Shown here in pieces: positions 26,706 to 34,977 of a stretch of DNA of 64,000 nt. Within the stretch, counting starts at the first letter, position 1, and each line of letters opens with the position of its first letter. The DNA is from Mojavia pulchra JT2-VF2 (GTDB lineage: Bacteria; Cyanobacteriota; Cyanobacteriia; Cyanobacteriales; Nostocaceae), in the NCBI GenBank assembly GCA_019359325.1, contig JAHHHN010000022.1, positions 1 through 64,000 of the forward strand, written 5' to 3'. The position numbers and the translations under genes were made by a program. The notes under the pieces are model-generated. The model made no database searches and was not told the origin of the DNA. It worked only from the letters and a program-made list of their open reading frames with translations.

Positions 26706-28481
26706 GTGCTGTATTTAGCAGAAGTACAAAAGCAGAAAGGCGGCTTACTCACTACCAGTTTACTCAGTAGCAGTTCCAAAACCGAACTAAAACTGCTGGC
26801 TTGTCAGCGAACCGACCAGAATTGGAGTACTGTGTCGGAAGAAGTGGTTGTGGCTGAGGAAGCGAGTAAATTAAATGATGGCGCACTTGTACTGGTAGAA
26901 CTGAATCCGAATCGCCAAGTGCAGCGGATTCAAGAAGCAGGGCGTCCGCTAGTTAACATTTTGCAGAATTTTTCCCGACAGTTGGAAAAATTTAAGCTCA
27001 AGGAAGATGAGATTGACCAGTGGAAGCAGTCACTGACATTTCAGGCGCAAGAAATGAATCGTCGTGAAATGGATATGGAAGCACGCTTAGAACAGTTGCA
27101 ACAAATGGAGGATGATTTTCAACGCCTGGAAGCACAAAAACAGGAAGTTGAAACATCCCGTGAAGAGATGGAAAGGTTGCGACAAGAAATTGAGCGTAAT
27201 CGCCAAGAACTAGAAGGTGCTTGGGAGCATTTGCGGGGTGAGCAGCGTCGTTTGGAGGAGTATCAAGCAGATTCCCAACAGGGAAAGGTTTTGGATGAAG
27301 AGCAAAGTCGAGTTTTGAGTGAGTTGCTCGATCGCTTGTCTAGTCGCGTGGCTCCTACGGAAGTAGTGCGGGAAAACCTTCATTTGGCTATTGAATTGGT
27401 TGAAAGACAGCAAGCTACTCTGAACCAACACTGGCAACAGATGGAGCAGCAAAGAACTGTAGCTACTCAAAAACAACAAGAAGTTGATAGCCTCTCGCAA
27501 ACTTTATGCGATCGCCAAGATGTATGGCAACAAGCACAAAGCTCACTGGAGCATCAAACAGCAGATTTGAAGGTGAATATTGCTGTTCTTGCCAGCAAGC
27601 AAGAGTATGCTCAGTTATTGAAAGAACAATTACGAAATCAAGAAGATTTATATAAGCAGATTCAATCTTTGGCCATAACATCAGGTAATGTAGTTCTGAG
27701 CCAGCCACTGGATTTAAAAGCTTTGGAGAATCTGTCTATAGAAGAACTGCAAAAATTGGTGCAAGATTTGCAGGAAAAGTTTGATATAGATTCTAGCTTT
27801 GTCCACGACCAAGAACAAGAACTCAAATATAAGCAACAAGCCATAGATGAACTGCAACAGAAGATTCACCAAGCATCTGACCAAGATGTAATCAATTTGG
27901 AAATAGAACTGACAGAAGAACAAGACCTCTACCAAATGCTGAACCAAACTTTGGTGGGACAACGCCGCAATTTGCTAGAGCGGCAAAAGTTACTCAAGCA
28001 ACACCAATGTATACTACTACGACGACAAGGGCATAGTGTTGCCAATATAGAAGAGGATAATAAAATAGATTTTGGCCCTCTTCTTTTGCAAAGTGAAACC
28101 CAGCGACAACAACAGTCACAGGAACTGCAAAGGTTAGAACGTGAAATTGAGCAGATGCGTACTGGTATTGAGTTAGCCCAAAGCATGATTGACAATCAAA
28201 GTCATGACTTGCAAGAGAAACGCCAAGAGCTGAAAACTATGGAAGAAAACTTGCAGACTCTGCGAACAGCAACCGCTGAATGTTGGGGCCAGGTTAATCT
28301 CTATCAAGAAGCACTACAACCAATTCAGGATTCTTTGGATGGGTTACGGCAGAAGTTGCAAGGAATGGTTGATGCTTTGGCTCAAGTTCAAGAAACTGGT
28401 GATTATCAACTCCAGACTATCAGTCAAATGCGCCACACTCTTGTGAGCCTGATATCTCAGCCAGAATTGTTAGCATCTTAA
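26706..28481 (+). CDS. hmpF: Pilus motility taxis protein HmpF
   Basis: 591 residues. A short globular N-terminus (MLYLAEVQKQKGG onward, to about residue 85) is followed by almost unbroken coiled coil rich in Glu, Gln and Arg, in three blocks (about 90-270, 330-430, 455-570). This matches HmpF, a cyanobacteria-specific protein required for hormogonium motility and placed at type IV pilus rings in Nostoc punctiforme, where it lies next to hmpA in the same divergent arrangement. Start GTG at 26706 with AAGGA about nine bases upstream. It probably connects Hmp signalling to pilus activity at the cell poles. Confidence 0.9.
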   Translation: MLYLAEVQKQKGGLLTTSLLSSSSKTELKLLACQRTDQNWSTVSEEVVVAEEASKLNDGALVLVELNPNRQVQRIQEAGRPLVNILQNFSRQLEKFKLKEDEIDQWKQSLTFQAQEMNRREMDMEARLEQLQQMEDDFQRLEAQKQEVETSREEMERLRQEIERNRQELEGAWEHLRGEQRRLEEYQADSQQGKVLDEEQSRVLSELLDRLSSRVAPTEVVRENLHLAIELVERQQATLNQHWQQMEQQRTVATQKQQEVDSLSQTLCDRQDVWQQAQSSLEHQTADLKVNIAVLASKQEYAQLLKEQLRNQEDLYKQIQSLAITSGNVVLSQPLDLKALENLSIEELQKLVQDLQEKFDIDSSFVHDQEQELKYKQQAIDELQQKIHQASDQDVINLEIELTEEQDLYQMLNQTLVGQRRNLLERQKLLKQHQCILLRRQGHSVANIEEDNKIDFGPLLLQSETQRQQQSQELQRLEREIEQMRTGIELAQSMIDNQSHDLQEKRQELKTMEENLQTLRTATAECWGQVNLYQEALQPIQDSLDGLRQKLQGMVDALAQVQETGDYQLQTISQMRHTLVSLISQPELLAS

Positions 28482-28831
28482 CCCCTCTTCTGTCACTTTT
28501 CCTAGATAAAAAGATGTAACCATTACCAGACAAGAGTTTCAGCCTAAAGCAATAATGATATCCATCATATTAGAATATAAAGCCACAAACCTAACCCCAG
28601 TCAGAGTTTTAAAAGTTGCCTTCGATTTTTGTTTTCGGAGAGTGACAGAAAAGGGTTACAGCAGTTTTCATTTATTTTAACCACATCTGTCGTAAGGTCA
28701 CAACGGGCGTTGTGCCCTTACAGCATGGTCTATTTACCTGAAAATTATAATGATAGTGTTTCTAGCTTTGCGACGATCGCTTTTTCATTTGGCGCAGATG
28801 CTTTTATAATTCGTAATTTAGAATCATCACA
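28482..28831. other. Convergent intergenic region with a palindrome
   Basis: 350 bp between the ends of hmpF and the next minus-strand gene. The only clear structure is the GTAAGG(T)CACAACG / GTTGTGCCCTTAC palindrome at 28692-28721. No gene seen. Confidence 0.5.
28692..28721. terminator. Dispersed GTAAGGGCACAAC palindrome, possible two-way terminator
   Basis: Inverted arms GTAAGGTCACAACG and GTTGTGCCCTTAC around GG(C). A close copy is at 40065-40093. Both lie at gene 3' ends, so a role as a bidirectional terminator or RNA-stability hairpin is plausible; they may also be REP-like mobile sequences. Confidence 0.5.
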
Positions 28832-29170
28832 TTAGCTCTCAATTAACTTGAAGCCCCAAGGTTTGAGAGCTGCTATAGCTAGTTCTTTATCTACACCTTC
28901 ATAAGCCTCCCATTCCAACGGGTGTTCTTTAGGATGTCCGTCGCCGACATTACCTGCAACTTTAATTATGGGACAGTTTGCCAAGCGATCGCGCTCTAGT
29001 CCTTTTGGCAGTGCTAGTTCGATTTTGCGCCCGATAAACTTCGCTGTACTTTCCTTAGCTACAGATTCACGGATTAAACAAATATCACCAGCAGTTCCCC
29101 AAGTAGTTTGGTAAATGTGGAGGAACGATATATAGGTTGCTGGTTTGATGGATCTTTTGAGAACTTGCAT
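28832..29170 (-). CDS. Conserved hypothetical protein, 112 aa
   Basis: Soluble and small, with no signal peptide. It has a basic N-terminus (MQVLKRSIKPATYIS), a central ALPKGLERDRLANCPIIKVAG and an acidic tail ending LKPWGFKLIES. I do not recognise a characterised family. It is convergent with hmpF. Composition and a defined ATG start suggest a real gene, but no function can be given. Confidence 0.65.
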   Translation of the reverse strand: MQVLKRSIKPATYISFLHIYQTTWGTAGDICLIRESVAKESTAKFIGRKIELALPKGLERDRLANCPIIKVAGNVGDGHPKEHPLEWEAYEGVDKELAIAALKPWGFKLIES

Positions 29171-29417
29171 TAGCTGTAAACCTTACACATACATAATTGG
29201 TGCGTTATACAATTCCACTAAATACCTGATACAATTCACTTCCCCAGCTTCCTCAGCTTTCCCTGCCCTCCTAGCTTGCCTAAATGTATCAACCTTAAAG
29301 TGAGGAATTTAAAAATATACGCTGAGAGTATGATAACAAGCTCCCTGAATGATCATGCCCACTCAAACCACTGCACGAGATAATAACAATGCCTCCTTGA
29401 ATTGTCGGCGATCGTCA

Positions 29418-29913
29418 ATGTCCTTTGATAATCTGTGCAAACTCCTGTCAGAAAAATATCCAGAACGTTTTGCCGGTTGGGTTTTGGGTACACAGCAAAC
29501 CAACGTCACAGCCCTCAAAACCGAATTGAGCATTGAACCGATTTGTGCTGATTATGTGACATTTTTACAACTACAAGGACAACGACCAGAAATCTCCGCT
29601 TATACCCAAATCTTAATCAGGACTGATTAGACAATTATTTCGGGAGGGTATGATGCGCGAATCAGTGATTTATCAGGAAATTCTCGCTGAAGGAGAACAA
29701 CGCAAAGAACAGAGAGGACGGGAAAAAGGACGAAAAGCAGAAGGGCAATTGCTCATTCTCAGACTGCTCACTCGACGTGTGGGAGAATTACCCCAACAGA
29801 TGAAAGAGCGCATTGAATCTCTACCCTTGGAACAATTAGAAAATCTCGGTGAAGCATTGTTAGATTTTCAGGCGATCGCAGATTTAGAAGCCTGGTTCAA
29901 TACATTAGAGTAG
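29418..29913 (+). pseudogene. Rpn-family nuclease (DUF4351) gene with internal deletion and frameshift
   Basis: The 5' part from ATG 29418 reads SFDNLCKLLSEKYPERFAGW ... LKTELSIEPICADYVTFLQ, the standard N-terminus of Rpn recombination-promoting nuclease-like proteins (PD-(D/E)XK fold). After VTFLQ the match ends and the frame stops at 29628. In another frame LFREGMMRESVIYQEILAEG begins near 29636 and continues through a charged KEQRGREKGRK linker to the DUF4351 C-terminus (LEQLENLGEALLDFQAIADL) ending at 29913. The middle 150-200 codons with the nuclease core are missing. This is a broken gene, not two small genes. Confidence 0.78.
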
Positions 29914-30041
29914 CAAAAGAAGTATCACCGGAAAAGGCAAAGCTAATATTAATACGATTTTACTTTCATTGATGTTTTTCACCTATACCTATTTAGATCC
30001 AGAAACTTCAGCAAGTAGCTATACAGCAACTTAATCAGGCT

Positions 30042-31223
30042 TTAAATTTGTGGATCTACCAAGCGGGTAGTGGGGCGGTTTTGATATAAATCTTGTGCAA
30101 CTTGCACAACAGCAACTAAAGCTACAACAGCAATAACTAAAACTGGTAATAAACCTTTACCAAAAATCGCCACAAATAGCAGCACAACTGCACCACCAAA
30201 TCGGTATTGAGAACGAATTTTGCAGTAGCGGATAACTCCAAATCGGTGGAGAATACCGATAGCTAGCAAGCATAATGCAACTGAACCACAAATTAACCAG
30301 CGCTGAGGATCTGGTAATGCTAGCCCTTGCTGGCTCAACAAGACTAGTTCTACCCCAACACCAGCAGCAGCAATGCCAATTACTAAGGGGAGATGGGTAT
30401 AAAGCCAGAGATTGGCAATGGCTACTTTTCCCTCTTGTCGCGCCTTTTGAATTGGTGAGCCTCCCAAGTTATCAAAATAAATCCACCACAAACTTAAGGC
30501 GAGACTCAAACCAAAGACGGCACAAATGACGCTGAACCTATCCCACTTCTGTTGTGAAACACCGTTAACTACTGCGATAATTGCCTCACCTAAAACAATT
30601 AAGGTAAATAACCCGAAACGTTCTGGTAAGTGAGAGGCGTGGGGAAGTAGCCCGATTTGAAACTTGCGTGCTGTTAGTGGTGTAGCAAAGTCAATGATTA
30701 TCCCTAATCCCCAAAGGACAAACCGCCAAGGTAGAGGTATGAATGCTGATATTAACCAAAGTGAAGCTGCGATCGCAAACCCTGTAGCATATCTATTTGT
30801 CAAAAGACGTGCTGAGGGGATGTGTCTACCGGCACGAATGTACTCCACTACTAGCACAACTCGACCAAGCCCATAGGCAAGGGCGAAACCAGAGGAACTT
30901 TCACCTAAGCCGTGGTGAATGTTGATGGCCATTGCGGTTGTTGTTAACATTTGCAAACCAACTAGTAACCGATGTACCACATCATCACTATCAAAGCGGT
31001 TGGCATATAATGTTGTACCAATCCATGACCACCAAATGGGTATAAATAAAACTACAAACCCAATCACTCCTGAAAGCGAAATGTGTTCTTTAAAACTATG
31101 AGCAAGTTGCGAGACTGCAACTACAAACACTAAATCATAAAAAAGTTCTAGCCAAGTGGCGTGTCTTTCTTCTTCAATGTCTTCGCCAATGCGTAACCTT
31201 GGTGGTTGGAGAAAATTGGTCAT
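30042..31223 (-). CDS. Low temperature requirement protein A (LtrA) family membrane protein
   Basis: 393 residues with about ten membrane helices. The N-terminus EERHATWLELFYDLVFVVAVSQLAHSF is the LtrA signature, and the centre has HLPERFGLFTLIVLGEAIIAVVNGV, a second conserved block. Family proteins are widespread but their function is not settled; the name comes from a Listeria growth-at-cold mutant. It is 80 bp downstream of the peroxiredoxin-like gene on the same strand, so it may be the last gene of a three-gene unit. Confidence 0.85.
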   Translation of the reverse strand: MTNFLQPPRLRIGEDIEEERHATWLELFYDLVFVVAVSQLAHSFKEHISLSGVIGFVVLFIPIWWSWIGTTLYANRFDSDDVVHRLLVGLQMLTTTAMAINIHHGLGESSSGFALAYGLGRVVLVVEYIRAGRHIPSARLLTNRYATGFAIAASLWLISAFIPLPWRFVLWGLGIIIDFATPLTARKFQIGLLPHASHLPERFGLFTLIVLGEAIIAVVNGVSQQKWDRFSVICAVFGLSLALSLWWIYFDNLGGSPIQKARQEGKVAIANLWLYTHLPLVIGIAAAGVGVELVLLSQQGLALPDPQRWLICGSVALCLLAIGILHRFGVIRYCKIRSQYRFGGAVVLLFVAIFGKGLLPVLVIAVVALVAVVQVAQDLYQNRPTTRLVDPQI

Positions 31224-31303
31224 AGTATTACCGCTTCACAGAATTCGTAATTGCTAATTCGTAACGGTTTCAGACATTTCCAAGGCTGATTTATGCCATG
31301 CTA

Positions 31304-31984
31304 TCAATTTTTAGATGTAGTCAGTGCTTGCTTGGCATTCTGTAGAATACGCTGTGTATCAACAATATTTGCAGGCTCTAAACGTTTAGTAAAGTCTGGC
31401 TCAACAAAAGCATAAGCAACTGTACTATCGGGAGCAATTATATAAGTAGCGGGTATTGGCAATTCATAAGTCTCATCTTTGTTATACACAGGTAGGTCAA
31501 CATCAAAGTCTTGCATTACTGAACGCATAGATTTAGGTATTTGGTAAACAATACCGAAATTACGTGCTACCTGATTACCAACATCGCTTAAAATTTCAAA
31601 AGATAAGGTGTTATCCTCTACTGTTGATAAAGAATAATCTGGTGTTTGCGGCGAAATCGCTACCAAAGAAGCACCACTAGCTTGAATTTCTGGCCAAACT
31701 TCCTGCAACGCTTTCAACTCTAAATTGCAGAATCTGCACCATGTTCCTCGGAAGAAGCTAATAACAACTGGCCCAGTTGCTAGCAACTGCTTTAGCTGAA
31801 TCATCTTGCCAGTAGCGTTAGGTAAAGCAAAATCTGGGACGTAATTCCCAATCTTTAAACTATGGTCGAGTATTCCTGATTGTCTAAGTTGCTCAGTGGC
31901 TTGCTCAATGATTGCCAACTTTTCTGCAGGGATGTGATTCTGAGCTTGCACACTTACATTAGCTAATTCTTGAGCCAGGTTCAT
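31304..31984 (-). CDS. Peroxiredoxin-like (AhpC/TSA) protein
   Basis: 226 residues. A helical N-terminal extension of about 45 residues is followed by a thioredoxin-fold domain: VPDFALPNATGKMIQLKQL, then the redox centre GTWCRFCNLELKAL with a CxxC pair where standard 2-Cys peroxiredoxins have a single peroxidatic cysteine, and the tail VAYAFVEPDFTKRLEPANI. This subgroup is known as peroxiredoxin-like. It may reduce peroxides or disulphides in the cytoplasm. It lies 120 bp downstream of the polyferredoxin fusion gene, suggesting a joint redox role. Confidence 0.85.
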   Translation of the reverse strand: MNLAQELANVSVQAQNHIPAEKLAIIEQATEQLRQSGILDHSLKIGNYVPDFALPNATGKMIQLKQLLATGPVVISFFRGTWCRFCNLELKALQEVWPEIQASGASLVAISPQTPDYSLSTVEDNTLSFEILSDVGNQVARNFGIVYQIPKSMRSVMQDFDVDLPVYNKDETYELPIPATYIIAPDSTVAYAFVEPDFTKRLEPANIVDTQRILQNAKQALTTSKN

Positions 31985-32104
31985 TAGCTTGCTCCTCGAT
32001 GAGTTATCTATTTCGCAAAAACCCGTTCAACAACTCCCATGTTTTGGGAAATCAACAAAAATTTCATGATTTCGCTTGTGATTATACATTGTTTGTGGTG
32101 ATTT

Positions 32105-34636
32105 CTACTGCGAAATAATAATTGCCCACATACTGGCTGCCAATCCAATAGCTGCTAAATGTTGCCAAAACATAGTTCTAAATGGTTGTCGCGCAATTTT
32201 TTGAGTTAATACTATCGTTAACAGCACTGAAAAAATCAGGGTTGTACCTTGTAAAAAGTCAATTACTGCCGGGTGTGCCACTAACACAGGTAATTGCTCA
32301 CTATGCAAACCAAAGGTGGCAAAAGTTATGGGTAAAATGCGCCCACCTTCGCCCAAGCCCAAACGCAGATAATGAGCTAAGTTAGCACCCAAAACTAATG
32401 GTAAGTAACCATAGGCAAGTTCAATAAATGCTTTGGGTTTACGGCCAAAATTCAATAGTTGCATTAAGCCATAGGCTGCAAAGGGAATGGCTACTGGAAC
32501 AAGCAAAGCTAGCAGCGATAATCCTAAGTGCTGCCAAAAATCATTTAAATCCAGATTTAGACCTAGCCAAGATTGCAATTCTGGTAAGCGATGCAGATAT
32601 ACACCACCCAAGAGCAAAAATAATAATGCTACTTCATAACTGCGGGGTACATGAGTTGTCCACAGTTCAATTCCAGGGGGACGCAAGTTAAATTCGACGG
32701 AACGATGAGGACAAGCTTTCAGGCAAGTCATGCACAAAACACAATCTCTGTTATCTTCTAACTGGGCAGGGTGCGAGTACAATGGACAGCCATTAGTTTC
32801 CATCCCCTCGCCTTTTTGCGGCCCACCTTTATAGCATTGATACGTGGTGCAAGTTGCAGAACAAATACCTTGCTGTGCCCTAAGTTCGGTCATTGAAAGT
32901 TTGGCAAATAGACCATTCATCCCACCAATGGGACAGAGATAGCGACACCAAAACCGCCGTTCAAAAATGGCAGAGAAAATCATCGCCCCAGCGGTGATTA
33001 ATAGTAGTAAACAAGCGGAGAGGTAAGCAGTATTTTCTAAATTCCAGAGTTCTTCCCATAAAAAAATCAGGGTAAATAACCCAAACATAAACCATCCGCC
33101 CCATTTTTCAGCTTTCTCTCTCGGCCAGCGCTTGAGTTGCCGAGGAAACAACCATAGCGATAGTTTTTGCGTAATTTCACCATAAATCATGAATGGGCAA
33201 ACAGAACACCACACACGACCTAAAAAAGGAAAGATAAAGAGGAAGAAAGGCCACCACCAAGCCCAAAATAAAGTTAAAGCAAAATTGCGATCGCGTGTTT
33301 GAGGAGCAATAAATAATACGCCGATAACGAAGGCAAAAGCCACTACTGTAAAACCATAATTAATGCGATCAGGCCACCAGTCACTACGCAAAAACCGCCG
33401 CAAACTAGGATACACATTTAACAAATTGACGCGAAATTGCTTTTTTTTCGGTTCGGCTGACCAAAAGATTTCTTCTGTGAGTTCTTGCCCTTCTCCGGCC
33501 TGGACGATCGCTCGTTCTACCAAATTCTTTAATTCTTTGAGATTGCCAGGGAAATCGTAAGCTTGCAAGCGGCGTAAAGCTTCTGGGGTAATATGCGGTT
33601 TAGCTAGACCTCTAGCGCGGCTGTAAAGACTGGTGTAATATTCTACCTGAGCTTTAATATCAGCTTTCCGTACCCGGAGCGGTGGCACTTTAATTACATG
33701 ACCTACACACCGTTCGATCATCGACTGAGCTTTTTCTGAAACAATGAGAATCTTGGCTCTACTGGTACGAGGTTCAGCTTTTGGTTCTCCAGGACGAGTC
33801 ACAGGAGTATATGTATCTGTTTGAAGTAACTGCGCTACCGGGGGTAATAACTCTGGTGGCAATTCTTGAATATTGTTGAGAACTAAAGTGCCTTCCCCCA
33901 ACCATTCCAAAAGCCCTGGTTTACCACCAGCGCGACCAAATAAATCTGCACCACTCGTTTGGAGAATGCCACAATTTACTTTAATAATTGGTTCTCGCCG
34001 CCTCGGAGAACCAAAGTGAATTAGAGCAGCGATATTATCTTTTTCTAAACCTGGTTCGCCAAAAATTTCTACTGACTTGCGATCGCCAGCAGCTTCTCGA
34101 ATTTGCTCGCGCAAACGCACCGCATAGCGGCTAGTACCGACAATTCCCCGTTGCGCCTTGGTAACTAAATAGGGACGTAAGGCTGTAGCACGTTCTTGTT
34201 CGTAGGTTAACGCAGATGTTACCTCAGCCAATTCTTGAGCCAATAACCGAGAGAAAGCCTGATTAATTTCGGGATATTGAGTAGCCAAACCGCGAAATTT
34301 GTCAGCAGGTACAACCCACAAATGACATTCGTTGAGAGTAGTAATTGTAAATGGCGTTAACTCATCCAATAGCAATTCCTTCAGGTGAATTACTGCACCA
34401 GGAAGGAAACCACGAGCTAAAGCTGAGTTAGTTTGATTACTAGTTTCGCTTTCTAAGTGTCCATCTTGAATAATGTAAAGTGCTTCTGGCTGAGTACCTT
34501 CGCTCACTAGGGTGCTGCCTTCTGGCACAACTTGTGGTTCAATAACTTGAGCGATCGCCTCTAACACCGCAGGCGAAAGAATTCCTAAAGCTGTGCGTTC
34601 TTGTAGCCAAATCACTGTATCTGGAGATGTGATCAT
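32105..34636 (-). CDS. Fusion of cNMP-type sensor, degenerate NtrC-type AAA+ domain and membrane 4Fe-4S polyferredoxin
   Basis: 843 residues. About 10-140: a Crp/cyclic-nucleotide-binding fold (PEGSTLVSEGTQPEALYIIQDG). About 165-380: a sigma-54-activator-like AAA+ domain with a ruined Walker A (GEPGLEKD for GESGTGKE), no GAFTGA loop (LFGRAGGKPGLLE) and a Walker B without acids (LVLNNI), but an intact FPGNLKELKNLVERAI end. About 425-840: membrane helices with NapH/NosR-type cysteines, GRVWCSVCP (477, 480), RFWCRYLCP (564, 568), ICSATCTTYQC (592-601) and CVLCMTCLKACP (632-642). Cyanobacteria lack sigma-54, so it is hardly a transcription activator. It more likely moves electrons across the membrane under control of the soluble domains. 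First of three same-strand genes; a tiny membrane ORF is divergent. Confidence 0.85.
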   Translation of the reverse strand: MITSPDTVIWLQERTALGILSPAVLEAIAQVIEPQVVPEGSTLVSEGTQPEALYIIQDGHLESETSNQTNSALARGFLPGAVIHLKELLLDELTPFTITTLNECHLWVVPADKFRGLATQYPEINQAFSRLLAQELAEVTSALTYEQERATALRPYLVTKAQRGIVGTSRYAVRLREQIREAAGDRKSVEIFGEPGLEKDNIAALIHFGSPRRREPIIKVNCGILQTSGADLFGRAGGKPGLLEWLGEGTLVLNNIQELPPELLPPVAQLLQTDTYTPVTRPGEPKAEPRTSRAKILIVSEKAQSMIERCVGHVIKVPPLRVRKADIKAQVEYYTSLYSRARGLAKPHITPEALRRLQAYDFPGNLKELKNLVERAIVQAGEGQELTEEIFWSAEPKKKQFRVNLLNVYPSLRRFLRSDWWPDRINYGFTVVAFAFVIGVLFIAPQTRDRNFALTLFWAWWWPFFLFIFPFLGRVWCSVCPFMIYGEITQKLSLWLFPRQLKRWPREKAEKWGGWFMFGLFTLIFLWEELWNLENTAYLSACLLLLITAGAMIFSAIFERRFWCRYLCPIGGMNGLFAKLSMTELRAQQGICSATCTTYQCYKGGPQKGEGMETNGCPLYSHPAQLEDNRDCVLCMTCLKACPHRSVEFNLRPPGIELWTTHVPRSYEVALLFLLLGGVYLHRLPELQSWLGLNLDLNDFWQHLGLSLLALLVPVAIPFAAYGLMQLLNFGRKPKAFIELAYGYLPLVLGANLAHYLRLGLGEGGRILPITFATFGLHSEQLPVLVAHPAVIDFLQGTTLIFSVLLTIVLTQKIARQPFRTMFWQHLAAIGLAASMWAIIISQ

Positions 34637-34701
34637 AGTTTCTCCGTGCAGGCTGTTGTATAAGAGGAATTATCGCTGATAAAGAATGTTAAAACAGCTG
34701 C

Positions 34702-34797
34702 ATGATGAGTTTATCTGATTTACCTAATCTCTGGGTTCCCTTAGTACTTTTAGGATTAATTATCATTGCTGCGGTGTTTTTTAGTCGTAGTAGTTAA
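34702..34797 (+). CDS. Candidate 31-residue single-helix membrane peptide
   Basis: The frame starts at ATG 34702 (a second ATG follows at 34705), reads MMSLSDLPNLWVPLVLLGLI and then IIAAVFFSRSS, and stops with TAA at 34795. It has a short polar N-terminus, one hydrophobic helix of about 18 residues and a basic-polar end, as in small subunits of membrane complexes. It is not one of the small photosystem or cytochrome b6f subunits I know. It is divergent from the polyferredoxin fusion gene with 65 bp between starts. No strong ribosome site, so expression is unproved. Confidence 0.45.
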   Translation: MMSLSDLPNLWVPLVLLGLIIIAAVFFSRSS

Positions 34798-34830
34798 TTC
34801 TCCAAAGTATTACATTAGAGGTGTATGGCT

Positions 34831-34902
34831 AGGTACTGGGTACTGGGTAATGGGTAATGGGGGCTGGGGACTGGGGGTAATGGGGGCTGGGGACTGGGGG
34901 AC
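34831..34902. repeat. STRR array, GGGTACT/GGGTAAT/GGGGACT heptamers
   Basis: Runs of GGGTACT, GGGTAAT and GGGGGCT/GGGGACT heptamers lie about 75 bp upstream of the PAS kinase start. Apparent open frames here (repeating Gly-Trp-Val-Met) are by-products of the repeat. Confidence 0.85.
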
Positions 34903-34977
34903 AAGGAAAATTTACCTAATGCCCAATGCCCATCCCCTTTTACTCTCAGAAACAGATGTTGTGGTTTTGAAAGAAAA

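Noticed and set aside
29349-29630. Treating the 5' Rpn fragment as a complete small gene
   Set aside because: The first residues match the N-terminus of a much longer family and the C-terminal domain is found just downstream in another frame.
32105-34636. Calling the gene a sigma-54-dependent transcription activator
   Set aside because: Walker A, Walker B and GAFTGA are all destroyed, no DNA-binding domain follows and the C-terminal half is a membrane polyferredoxin.
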